NCBI GenBank assembly: GCA_019218415.1 | Contig: JAHUUL010000002.1 | Coordinates: 1-64,000 of the forward strand | Direction of reading: 5' to 3' | DNA length: 64,000 nucleotides | Origin: Dermabacteraceae bacterium TAE3-ERU27 | Lineage (GTDB): Bacteria; Actinomycetota; Actinomycetes; Actinomycetales; Dermabacteraceae | Shown here: positions 29,193 through 36,697 of the stretch, in pieces | Numbering within the stretch: the stretch's first letter is position 1 | Layout: the number at the start of each line of letters is the position of its first letter | Position numbers and translations under genes: made by a program | Notes under the pieces: model-generated | The model's input: the letters and a program-made list of their open reading frames with translations, nothing else | Databases searched by the model: none | What the model was told of the DNA's origin: nothing

Positions 29193-29228
29193 GGCGGGTG
29201 GCTACTCTGGTAGTCACCCGCCCTTTCT
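29193..29228 (+). terminator. Terminator after the P19 gene
   Basis: GGCGGGTGGCTAC pairs with GTAGTCACCCGCC (one mismatch) around TCTG, followed by CTTTCTT. It closes the iron operon. Confidence 0.8.
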
Positions 29229-29265
29229 TATATGCGCGGCGGCTAGAAAGAATAGGCGGCAGAGT

Positions 29266-30072
29266 ATGTCCGAGCAGGTTAAGGGTCAGCGTCAGGGACC
29301 GGAAGAAAAACGCTTGCAGGGACACTGGCTGCTGGCAAAGATGGGTAAGAAGGTGCTTCGGCCCGGAGGTATGGAAATGACCTCCGCACTGCTTACCGAA
29401 GCCGCCCCGAAGGCTGAAGACGATATCGTCGAATACGGGCCGGGAGTCGGGCGCACCGCGCAGATACTGCTTTCGGTACAGCCGCGAAGCTATACGGCTG
29501 TAGACCCAAACCTAGATGCTGCGGCGGAGCTGGCTGCGGTAATCTCCCCCCACCCCCAGGCGCGCAGGATTACCGCTGACGCGGCTGAAACGGGGCTTCC
29601 GGCTGAAAGCGCCACTCTGGTCGTGGGAGAAGCGATGCTGACCATGCAATCAGAGTCTGACAAACTGCGTGTGATGCGCGAGAGCCTGCGTATTTTGAAG
29701 TCGGGAGGACGCTACGTAGTTCACGAACTCGCCTTCACCCCGGACCACATCTCTCCCGCGCGCATCGAGGAGGTCAGCCGGGAGCTCGCGCGCACCATTA
29801 AGGTCGGTGCCCGCCCTCTGACCTGTGCGCACTGGCGGGAGCTGCTGGAAAGCGCGGGGTTTGAGGTCTGCTACGAATGGCAAAACCCGATGGCTCTGCT
29901 GAGGCCAGCCAGGCTCATTAAAGATGAGGGGCCGTTAACTTTCCTGAAGTTCGTCACCAATGTTTTGCGTAACCCGGCTGCGCGAGAGCGCGTGGGGGCC
30001 ATGCGTAAGGTGTTTAACCGTAACCGTGACAACCTTTGCGCGGTGGGTTTCGTGGTGCGCAAGCCGATTTAA
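29266..30072 (+). CDS. Class I SAM-dependent methyltransferase
   Basis: A 268-residue methyltransferase. The SAM-binding loop is VEYGPGVGRTAQIL with the acidic end of strand 2 in AVDPN; later LKSGGRYVVHELAF is the motif III region. The N-terminal LLAKMGKKVLRPGGMEMT and C-terminal PLTFLKFVTNVLRN segments suggest a small-molecule or lipid methylase; the substrate is unknown. It is monocistronic, lying after the iron terminator and convergent with the IclR gene. Confidence 0.78.
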   Translation: MSEQVKGQRQGPEEKRLQGHWLLAKMGKKVLRPGGMEMTSALLTEAAPKAEDDIVEYGPGVGRTAQILLSVQPRSYTAVDPNLDAAAELAAVISPHPQARRITADAAETGLPAESATLVVGEAMLTMQSESDKLRVMRESLRILKSGGRYVVHELAFTPDHISPARIEEVSRELARTIKVGARPLTCAHWRELLESAGFEVCYEWQNPMALLRPARLIKDEGPLTFLKFVTNVLRNPAARERVGAMRKVFNRNRDNLCAVGFVVRKPI

Positions 30073-30110
30073 GGGGGCCTTTCCCCGCGTCAAAGAGAGC
30101 GGGGCAGAAG

Positions 30111-30860
30111 CTACTGCTGGCTCGGGTCGTGACTGCGCAGTATTTCGGTGAGACGATGCGCCGCCCCCATCACAGCAGCGGCGTGCCGCTTGCCCGGCTG
30201 ACGGCTCAGCCTTTCCACCGGCCCGGAAATGCTAAGTGCGGCTATGACCCTCCCGTTGGGCCCGTAAACGGGTGCGGAAACAGATCCGACGCCAGACTCC
30301 CGTTCGCCTACGCTTTGCGCCCAGCCGCGCCTGCGCACCGCCGCCAACATCGCGGCGTTAAAACGCGCCCCGCGCAGTCCGCGATGCAGGCGATCCGGTT
30401 CCTCCCAGGCCAGTAGCACCTGCGCCGCGCTGCCCGCCTTCATGGTGAGAGTCGCGCCCAGGGGGACTGAGTCGCGCAGCCCCGAGGGGCGCTCCGCAGT
30501 AGCAACACAGATGCGATATTCGCCCTGCCTGCGATAGAGCTGACCGGACTCGCCAGTCTGATCGCGTAGGGCATAAAGGATGGGATTTGCCGCCTCGAGC
30601 AGGCGATCTTCGCCCGCGGCGGAAGAAAGTTCGCCTAGCCGTGGGCCCAGTACGAAGCGGCCCTGCATGTCGCGTGTAACGAGGCGGTGGTATTCCAGTG
30701 CGACAGCAAGCCTGTGGGCCGTCGGACGGGAGAGCCCGGAGGCGTGCACAAGCTCGGCCAGCGTGGCCGGTCCCGCCTCCAAAGTGGCGAGTATGGCTAC
30801 CGACTTATCGAGAACTCCGACACCGGATCCCTTGGCAGCCTCCAACATCGGGATGTCCAT
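30111..30860 (-). CDS. IclR-family transcriptional regulator
   Basis: A 249-residue regulator. The winged HTH spans about residues 14-70 (LAELVHASGLSRPTAHRLAV), followed by an effector domain of IclR type (SGQLYRRQGEYRICVA, ALSISGPVERL). In many actinobacteria a close relative lies divergent to leuCD (for example LtbR); here leuCD is absent and murA is divergent instead. TAATGT seven bases before the ATG suggests a leaderless transcript. An inverted repeat at 30933-30956 is a candidate operator. Confidence 0.88.
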   Translation of the reverse strand: MDIPMLEAAKGSGVGVLDKSVAILATLEAGPATLAELVHASGLSRPTAHRLAVALEYHRLVTRDMQGRFVLGPRLGELSSAAGEDRLLEAANPILYALRDQTGESGQLYRRQGEYRICVATAERPSGLRDSVPLGATLTMKAGSAAQVLLAWEEPDRLHRGLRGARFNAAMLAAVRRRGWAQSVGERESGVGSVSAPVYGPNGRVIAALSISGPVERLSRQPGKRHAAAVMGAAHRLTEILRSHDPSQQ

Positions 30861-30873
30861 GTAGTAAACATTA
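30861..30873 (-). promoter_or_regulatory. Candidate -10 for leaderless iclR-type gene
   Basis: On minus, TAATGT (30873-30868) is followed by seven bases and the ATG at 30860. Confidence 0.45.
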
Positions 30874-30932
30874 CCGTCTCAGCAGGCAAGAACTGGCAGG
30901 TGGGGGAGGGGAGCTTTCTCAAAAGATGAGGG

Positions 30933-30956
30933 GATATTTGCGACACTGTAAATATC
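30933..30956. promoter_or_regulatory. Inverted repeat, candidate operator
   Basis: GATATTT (30933-30939) and AAATATC (30950-30956) are perfect inverted arms 10 bases apart, in the intergenic region between the IclR regulator and murA. AT-rich against a GC-rich background, it is a possible regulator site. Confidence 0.45.
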
Positions 30957-31032
30957 ACGCGCCGGAAGTGCGCCGTCGGCGGGGGTTTCCGCTAGGCTGA
31001 CATAGTCAGCAGCCAACCACGACGAGGATGCT

Positions 31033-32349
31033 ATGAGCTCGATTTTTTCTGTCCGGGGCGGTCGCCCGCTAGAGGGTGAAATTACCGTACGCGGTGCCAA
31101 GAACCTGGTTTCCAAAGCCATGGTCGCGGCGCTACTCGGAGAAACCCCCAGTGTTTTGCATTCTGTGCCCGACATTCGCGACGTGCAGATTGTGGGGAAG
31201 CTGCTGGAGCTGCATGGAGTGAAGGTGGACATGGACCTTGACTCCGGCACCGTCAAAATGGATCCGAGCGTGATTGACAAGGCGGTCACCAAGGATATCG
31301 ACGCCCACGCAGGTAGCTCTCGCATTCCGATTCTTTTCTGCGGCCCCATGCTGCATCGCCTGGGTGAGGCGGTAATCCCCGACCTCGGTGGCTGCCGTAT
31401 CGGTGATCGCCCGATCAACTACCACCTGGACGTGCTGCGCGAGTTCGGCGCCAAGGTGGAAAAGCGCGAAGCCGGCATTTACATCACCGCGCCGAACGGG
31501 CTGCGCGGCACTCGCATCAAGCTCGAGTATCCGAGCGTCGGCGCAACCGAGCAGGTGCTTTTGACCGCCGTGCGCGCCAAGGGCCTTACCGAACTTAAGA
31601 ATGCCGCGGTTGAGCCTGAAATTGAGGATCTGATCGCCGTCCTGCAGAAGATGGGCGCGATAATCACCCTGCAGACCGATCGCACGATTCAGATTGAGGG
31701 CGTGGACCGTCTGACGGGATACGAGCATGTGGCTCTCCCGGATCGCATCGAAGCGGCGAGCTGGGCCTGCGCTGCGCTCGCCACCAAGGGCGATATTTTC
31801 GTGCGTAACGCGCAGCAGAAGGGCATGTTTGCCTTCCTGAACGTATTCCGCAAGATCGGCGGCGGTATCGACTTCCGTGAAGACGGTATCCGTTTCTTCG
31901 CGACCGGCAAGCCGCTAAAGGCGATCGCCATTGAAACCGATGTACATCCCGGCTTCATGACCGACTGGCAGCAGCCCCTGGTGGTGGCGCTGACCCAGGC
32001 GGAGGGGCTTTCGATCGTGCACGAGACGGTCTACGAGAACCGGCTCGGATTCACCGCCGCGCTGAATGAAATGGGCGGTAAGATCCAGGTTTACCGTGAC
32101 TGCCTGGGCGGCTCTCGCTGCCGATTTGGCCGCCAGAACTTCAACCACTCGGCGGTTATTTCCGGCGCTACCCCCCTGCGCGGTGCCGACATCACGGTGC
32201 CTGACCTGCGGGGCGGTTTCTCCTACCTGATAGCCGCGCTGGCTGCGGACGGGGTCTCTAACATTCGCGGCATCGATCTGATCGACCGTGGTTACGCTGA
32301 TTTCCGTAAGAAGCTCACCGCGCTCGGCGCAGAGTTCTGGGAGGAATAG
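31033..32349 (+). CDS. murA: UDP-N-acetylglucosamine 1-carboxyvinyltransferase
   Basis: First committed step of peptidoglycan synthesis. 438 residues, EPSP-synthase fold. GAKN near the N-terminus carries the conserved Lys/Asn, and Cys121 in GGCRIGDRPI is the residue attacked by fosfomycin, so the enzyme is the Cys type. The segment HPGFMTDWQQP is typical. A GAGG site precedes ATG 31033. It begins the murA-DUF2867-plsC-ddl run with tightly overlapping genes. Confidence 0.92.
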   Translation: MSSIFSVRGGRPLEGEITVRGAKNLVSKAMVAALLGETPSVLHSVPDIRDVQIVGKLLELHGVKVDMDLDSGTVKMDPSVIDKAVTKDIDAHAGSSRIPILFCGPMLHRLGEAVIPDLGGCRIGDRPINYHLDVLREFGAKVEKREAGIYITAPNGLRGTRIKLEYPSVGATEQVLLTAVRAKGLTELKNAAVEPEIEDLIAVLQKMGAIITLQTDRTIQIEGVDRLTGYEHVALPDRIEAASWACAALATKGDIFVRNAQQKGMFAFLNVFRKIGGGIDFREDGIRFFATGKPLKAIAIETDVHPGFMTDWQQPLVVALTQAEGLSIVHETVYENRLGFTAALNEMGGKIQVYRDCLGGSRCRFGRQNFNHSAVISGATPLRGADITVPDLRGGFSYLIAALAADGVSNIRGIDLIDRGYADFRKKLTALGAEFWEE

Positions 32350-32879
32350 TGAGCTCCTCGCTCGCTCTGCGCGACATTCCTATCCCCGATTACTGCGATG
32401 TAGTCATCGTGCCCACCCGTGGGGTGCAGGTGCGCGATCCGCAGGTCTGGGCGGAAGCGATTTTTGCTCACGAAAACGCTTCCCTGGCAATGCGCGGAGC
32501 GCGCGCGCTCTTCGATGAGGCGCTACGCATGGTAGACATCGTGCCGTCTCCCCGCGGCGAACTCGTTACGGACGAGGTGCGCGGTAACGAAGCCCTGATC
32601 GTGGATGACAACGCGCACAGGATGCTGCGTATCGCGGTAGAGGTAGATGAGAACGCGCCGCTGCTCAAGGTAACCACGGCAATTAAGTTCCGTACCCTGC
32701 GCGGCAAGCTCGCTTTTATCCCGCGCAAGCTCACTCATGCCGCCTTTGTTAACACCCTGGCCCGGCGCGCTCCCGTGACCGTTCGGCGCAGGCTGGTTAA
32801 CGGTACTCAGCGCACCAGCGCGCTGCCTACGCGCTCTACCGCTCCTGCCCGGCAGATTGAAAAACGCGGTGAAGGCTGA
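32349..32879 (+). CDS. DUF2867-like protein
   Basis: A 176-residue protein without catalytic motif recognised. The C-terminal part (LLKVTTAIKFRTLRGKLAFI, then PRKLTHAAFVNTLARRA) resembles DUF2867 proteins, thought to have a START/SRPBCC-like fold; this match is from memory and moderate. GTG 32349 shares a base with the murA stop, so it is coupled to murA. It could bind a lipid or hydrophobic ligand in the envelope pathway, but that is only inference. Confidence 0.65.
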   Translation: MSSSLALRDIPIPDYCDVVIVPTRGVQVRDPQVWAEAIFAHENASLAMRGARALFDEALRMVDIVPSPRGELVTDEVRGNEALIVDDNAHRMLRIAVEVDENAPLLKVTTAIKFRTLRGKLAFIPRKLTHAAFVNTLARRAPVTVRRRLVNGTQRTSALPTRSTAPARQIEKRGEG

Positions 32880-33549
32880 CGGTAGCTGCGGCGCCTTCTC
32901 CAGACCTCTTTTGGGGGCGGTACTGTTTTTGAGCAGGGCGCTAACCAAACAGACCGTGGAGGGCGCGGAGAACCTACCGCGCGGCGGTGCAGCTATCCTC
33001 GTCGGGAACCACCTCAGCGGCTACGACGCCGTCAGCTACGGTAGGTTGCAGTACGAACGAGGTATCCATCCTAGGTTTCTGGCTAAGCACACCCTGTTTC
33101 AGATCCCGATCGGGGGGCGTCTGCTGCGAATGCTCGGCACGATCCCCGTCTGCCGGGGAACGGAACGCGCAAAAGAGGCGTTCGCGGCCGCGCGCGCGGT
33201 GCTGGAAGAAAAACATATGGTGACGATGTTCCCGGAGGGCACCTATTCCTACGTGCCTTCGGCGGTGCCGTTGCAGGGGAAGACCGGTGCTGTGAGGTTG
33301 TCGCTACTGACCGGAGCGCCGATTATTCCCGTGGGAAGCTGGGGCAGCCAGAACGTATGGCACCCGGAAAAACTGCATCCCAGCCTATTGCCTAAGCCTC
33401 GCGTGCACTTTGTGGTTTCCGCTCCCTGGAAACCGACGTTGCTGCCGGGGGAAAACGAAACTGCCGGGGCCCGCCGGCTAACCGCAGAATTAATGGATAA
33501 GATCGCCGAGCTGACCGCTGTGGCGCGTGAAAACTGTGAGAGAAAATGA
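32857..33549 (+). CDS. plsC: 1-acyl-sn-glycerol-3-phosphate acyltransferase
   Basis: A 230-residue PlsC-like acyltransferase of phospholipid synthesis. Motif I HX4D is in VGNHLSGYDAVS, and the EGT motif is in FPEGTYS. The start is uncertain: TTG 32857 or GTG 32869, both inside the end of the previous gene and neither with a clear ribosome site. Between plsC and ddl many actinobacteria have gpsA; it is absent here, and the ddl start overlaps the plsC stop. Confidence 0.85.
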   Translation: MKNAVKADGSCGAFSRPLLGAVLFLSRALTKQTVEGAENLPRGGAAILVGNHLSGYDAVSYGRLQYERGIHPRFLAKHTLFQIPIGGRLLRMLGTIPVCRGTERAKEAFAAARAVLEEKHMVTMFPEGTYSYVPSAVPLQGKTGAVRLSLLTGAPIIPVGSWGSQNVWHPEKLHPSLLPKPRVHFVVSAPWKPTLLPGENETAGARRLTAELMDKIAELTAVARENCERK

Positions 33550-34664
33550 CGCAGAAAACTTCCCTGGCCCTCCTTTTCGGCGGGCGTTCCAGCGAGCACG
33601 GCATCTCCTGCGTCACGGCGGGTGGCATTCTTGCCGCGATCGACCGTGACCGTTACGACGTCACCGCTATCGGCATTACCCGTGACGGCCGCTATCTACA
33701 CGTAAGCGACAACCCCGCAGACTGGCAGCTCAAAGACGGGGTAGCGCCCGAGGTGCCAAGTTCCGGGGAAGAGATTCTGCTCCCCACCGGGAAGGTAGAA
33801 CCCGGACAGGGAGCCCAGCTACGCATCGTGCGCGAGGGCGAGCTGCTGCCTTTTAAGCGGGTGGATGTAATGTTTCCGCTGCTGCACGGGCCCTACGGGG
33901 AGGACGGCACGATACAGGGACTGTTCGATCTGATCGATATGCCCTACGTCGGCGCTGGCGTCTTTGCCTCCGCGGCCTGCCAGGATAAGCACTTCACCAA
34001 GGTGCTGCTTTCCGCCGCCGGGTTGCGGGTGGCCGACGGTTTCATGATCCACGAGGACGACTACCGCGCCGACGGCGGGGCGCGAGCCATGCGTCAGGCG
34101 CAGGAGCTTTCCCTGCCGCTTTTCGTAAAGCCCTCCCGTGCCGGTTCCAGCGTCGGAGTAAGCCGCGTTACCGACCTGTCGCAGCTGGAACAGGCGCTAG
34201 AGACGGCCTTCGCCGAAGACCCGCGCGTGCTTGTAGAGGCGGGCGTTTCCGGACGCGAGGTGGAGTGCGGAGTGCTGCAGGAGACCCCGCGCGGCGGCGT
34301 TATGACAACCCTCCCCGGCGAGGTGCGTACCGGCGATGACCTGGACTTCTACGATTACGAATCGAAGTATTTCGGGAAGGGAACGGTAGAGATCGAGGTT
34401 CCCGCCCGGCTAGAAGAAACCCAGATCGAACAGGTGCGGACGGTGGCCGAGCGGGCATTTCGCGCCGTCGGCCTGGAAGGACTGGCCCGGGTGGACGTGT
34501 TCGTGACCGACGACGGCGTGGTGGTGAACGAGATCAACACGATGCCTGGCTTCACCCCGTTCTCCATGTTCCCCGTGCTGTGGGATCAGATGGGGCTTTC
34601 CTACAGCGAACTGCTGACGCACCTGATCGAGCTGGCTAGTAACAGGCGTACCGGCCTGCGCTAG
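33546..34664 (+). CDS. ddl: D-alanine--D-alanine ligase
   Basis: Makes the D-Ala-D-Ala dipeptide for peptidoglycan. 372 residues, ATP-grasp fold. The N-terminus has LLFGGRSSEHGISC; FPLLHGPYGEDGTIQG and the PYVGAGVFASA loop are typical; C-terminal VDVFVTDDGVVVNEINTMPG carries metal ligands. The ligase retains the Tyr in MPYVGAG, as in D-Ala (vancomycin-sensitive) rather than D-lactate ligases, which is inference. The start overlaps the plsC stop (ATGA). Confidence 0.94.
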   Translation: MTQKTSLALLFGGRSSEHGISCVTAGGILAAIDRDRYDVTAIGITRDGRYLHVSDNPADWQLKDGVAPEVPSSGEEILLPTGKVEPGQGAQLRIVREGELLPFKRVDVMFPLLHGPYGEDGTIQGLFDLIDMPYVGAGVFASAACQDKHFTKVLLSAAGLRVADGFMIHEDDYRADGGARAMRQAQELSLPLFVKPSRAGSSVGVSRVTDLSQLEQALETAFAEDPRVLVEAGVSGREVECGVLQETPRGGVMTTLPGEVRTGDDLDFYDYESKYFGKGTVEIEVPARLEETQIEQVRTVAERAFRAVGLEGLARVDVFVTDDGVVVNEINTMPGFTPFSMFPVLWDQMGLSYSELLTHLIELASNRRTGLR

Positions 34665-34680
34665 AGCGTTCCCTGTATCT

Positions 34681-34711
34681 CAAGCCCGCCCCTTGCCTGG
34701 GGCAGGGCTTG
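34681..34711. terminator. Bidirectional terminator between ddl and DUF3515
   Basis: CAAGCCCGCCCC pairs with GGGGCAGGGCTTG (one bulged base) between the convergent genes. It has no T run. Confidence 0.65.
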
Positions 34712-34712
34712 G

Positions 34713-35204
34713 CTAGCCGCTGCAGCGAGAGTGCACGGGAACTTTCGTGAGCAGCGGCGTAAGCTCGAGCAGCGGGGCCGACACCTGCCCGCCTGGCACG
34801 GCAGACCGGGGCACGGTCATATCCAGCGCGGGGGAGAGCCCGTAGCTGCGGAAAGTAACTATGCTTTCTTCGCCGGGCTTTTCGTCCGTTTCGATCAGGA
34901 CATCGACCCGGTTCCCGGCCGCGTCTTCGAGAGAGGTGCACCGCTCGGTCGTTGGTCCCGGGGGAGTCACGCCGCAGCGCAGCACGATCAGATTTTCTCC
35001 CCGCCCCCAGGCGACGCTGCCCTGGCTGCTGGTTTCTCTGCGGGGAAGCCCGGATAGCTCGGCCGGGGCCGAGCGTACTATTTCCGCGCAGACGGGGGAG
35101 GAAGCAGAGGGCGCGGCGGGAACGGTCACGGTGCAGCCGCTCAGCGCGAAGACGACGAAGGGCGCGGCCAGCGCGGCGTAACGGAAGGGGTTTTGTCGCT
35201 TCAC
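34713..35204 (-). CDS. DUF3515 lipoprotein
   Basis: A 163-residue lipoprotein. The signal peptide ends in the lipobox ALSGC (Cys24). The remainder is a small extracytoplasmic domain with conserved Cys residues, matching DUF3515/Rv2980, found between ddl and thiL in mycobacteria as here. Function unknown. GTG 35204 lacks a ribosome site but has TAAAAT six bases upstream. Confidence 0.82.
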   Translation of the reverse strand: MKRQNPFRYAALAAPFVVFALSGCTVTVPAAPSASSPVCAEIVRSAPAELSGLPRRETSSQGSVAWGRGENLIVLRCGVTPPGPTTERCTSLEDAAGNRVDVLIETDEKPGEESIVTFRSYGLSPALDMTVPRSAVPGGQVSAPLLELTPLLTKVPVHSRCSG

Positions 35205-35216
35205 ACCGCAATTTTA
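35205..35216 (-). promoter_or_regulatory. Candidate -10 for leaderless DUF3515 transcript
   Basis: On minus, TAAAAT (35216-35211), then TGCGGT, then GTG at 35204. It lies in the short divergent space before thiL. Confidence 0.55.
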
Positions 35217-35231
35217 TGCCACTCTTGAGGC

Positions 35232-36185
35232 ATGACCGAGTGGAGCGAAGAGAAGCTAATCGCGGATTTCACGCCGCTCCTACCCAGTGTTTCCGCTCTG
35301 GTGGGGCCGGGGGACGACGCGGCCGTGCTGGACTTTTCCGGGGGACTCACCGCCACCATAGACACCTTGACCGAAGGCAGCGACTTCCTCGCGGACGCGA
35401 TTACGCCGAGGCAGCTCGGTTGCAAGGCTGCGGTTCAGAACCTGGCCGACGTCGCCGCCATGGGAGCCAGGCCCCTGGCACTGCTCGTTTCGCTGACGCT
35501 GCCCAGGGAAATGTCGGGCGACGAGAGCGCCGCCTTCTTGCGTGGCGTGGCCACCGGCCTGCGCGACAGGTGCACCCCCTACGGGGTAGGTGTGGTGGGA
35601 GGAGACTTGGGGCGCGGCGGGGAAATCTCCCTCACGGTGACCGCGCTCGGCCGCGCGGAACAGACCCCGGTGACAAGGTCCGGGGCGCGCGTGGGGGACG
35701 CGCTCGTGCTTAGCCGGGCGCGGCTCGGGCGCAGCGCGGCGGGCCTGGCTGCCCTTCTCGCGGGTTATCGACCCGAGGGGGAGTGTCCGGCCCCGTTGGC
35801 CGACGTAATCGCCTATCACCATGCCCCAGACCCGCCGCTGGAGGCAGGCTGGCTCTCGCGCGGCATGCATGCGCTGATAGACGTCTCCGACGGGCTGGTG
35901 CGGGATGCCGGAAGGATCGCGCGGGCCAGCTCGGTAAGGCTGGATATTTGCGCGCGCGCCCTGGCCGAAGACGTCGCCTCGCTGAAACCCCAGGCGCAGC
36001 TCCTCGGGGCAGACGCACACGAGTGGGTCTACTACGGGGGAGAGGAGCACCTACTTTTGGGAGCCTGCCCCGAAAACCAAATCCCGGCGGGCTTTCGCCG
36101 CATAGGTAGCGTCGCGGCAGGTAGTGGGGTGTTCCTGGACGGAAAACGGGTAAGTGGAGGGTTTGACCACTTCGTTAGCGCCTAG
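35232..36185 (+). CDS. thiL: Thiamine-monophosphate kinase
   Basis: Phosphorylates thiamine monophosphate to the active diphosphate. 317 residues of the PurM-like fold. The N-terminus has GPGDDAAVLDFSGG, with ATTIDTLTEG-type ligands; QNLADVAAMGARPLALLVSL and GVVGGDLGRGGEISLTVTALG are strong ThiL signatures, and IDVSDGLVRDAGRIA holds another aspartate cluster. It is divergent from the DUF3515 gene across 27 bases. Confidence 0.93.
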   Translation: MTEWSEEKLIADFTPLLPSVSALVGPGDDAAVLDFSGGLTATIDTLTEGSDFLADAITPRQLGCKAAVQNLADVAAMGARPLALLVSLTLPREMSGDESAAFLRGVATGLRDRCTPYGVGVVGGDLGRGGEISLTVTALGRAEQTPVTRSGARVGDALVLSRARLGRSAAGLAALLAGYRPEGECPAPLADVIAYHHAPDPPLEAGWLSRGMHALIDVSDGLVRDAGRIARASSVRLDICARALAEDVASLKPQAQLLGADAHEWVYYGGEEHLLLGACPENQIPAGFRRIGSVAAGSGVFLDGKRVSGGFDHFVSA

Positions 36186-36242
36186 CCGCTTCGCATAGCT
36201 GACCCCGCCCTGGAAACAGGCAACAAAAACGGGCAACAAAAA

Positions 36243-36271
36243 AGCACCGGGCAATGCCCGGTGCTCTTTTT
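36243..36271. terminator. Bidirectional terminator between thiL and rpmB
   Basis: AGCACCGGGC (36243-36252) pairs perfectly with GCCCGGTGCT (36256-36265) around AAT, followed by CTTTTT on plus and, read on minus, by a T run as well. Confidence 0.9.
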
Positions 36272-36280
36272 GCGTCACGC

Positions 36281-36472
36281 TCAGATGGCGCGGACCACCT
36301 TGCCGGCCTTCAGGCAGGAGGTGCACACGTTCTTGCGCTTGGGGGTGCCGTTCTCGACGGTGCGCACGGACTGGATGTTCGGGTTCCAGCGGCGCGAGGT
36401 ACGGCGGTGCGAGTGCGAAACGCTCTTACCGAAGCTCGGGCCCTTGGCGCAGATGTCACACGTAGAAGCCAC
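36281..36472 (-). CDS. rpmB: 50S ribosomal protein L28
   Basis: A 63-residue L28. Two CxxC pairs (CDIC and CTSC) mark the zinc-binding form. The true start is GTG 36472, giving [15 protein letters not shown], with AGGAGAAG upstream; longer readings are not supported. It is transcribed alone on minus, ending at a shared terminator with thiL. In several actinobacteria a DAK2-type gene lies between rpmB and recG; none is present. Confidence 0.95.
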   Translation of the reverse strand: MASTCDICAKGPSFGKSVSHSHRRTSRRWNPNIQSVRTVENGTPKRKNVCTSCLKAGKVVRAI

Positions 36473-36697
36473 GGTTCTTCTCCTGAGTAGTAGGTCTAAT
36501 GGGGTCGTGCGCGGCAGGGACGGCAGGCGCAAGAAGAATCTTGCTGCTCGCTATCCACGACACGACAACCACACAAGGATAACCCACCGAAGCAAATAAA
36601 CGCTGTATTGGTCTGTGGAGTCGGTCACCAACGCCGGGTTGGCGAATGCCGCACTCCCAACCATACCCGAAACTGAATTGCTGGCAGACTTAGCTAC

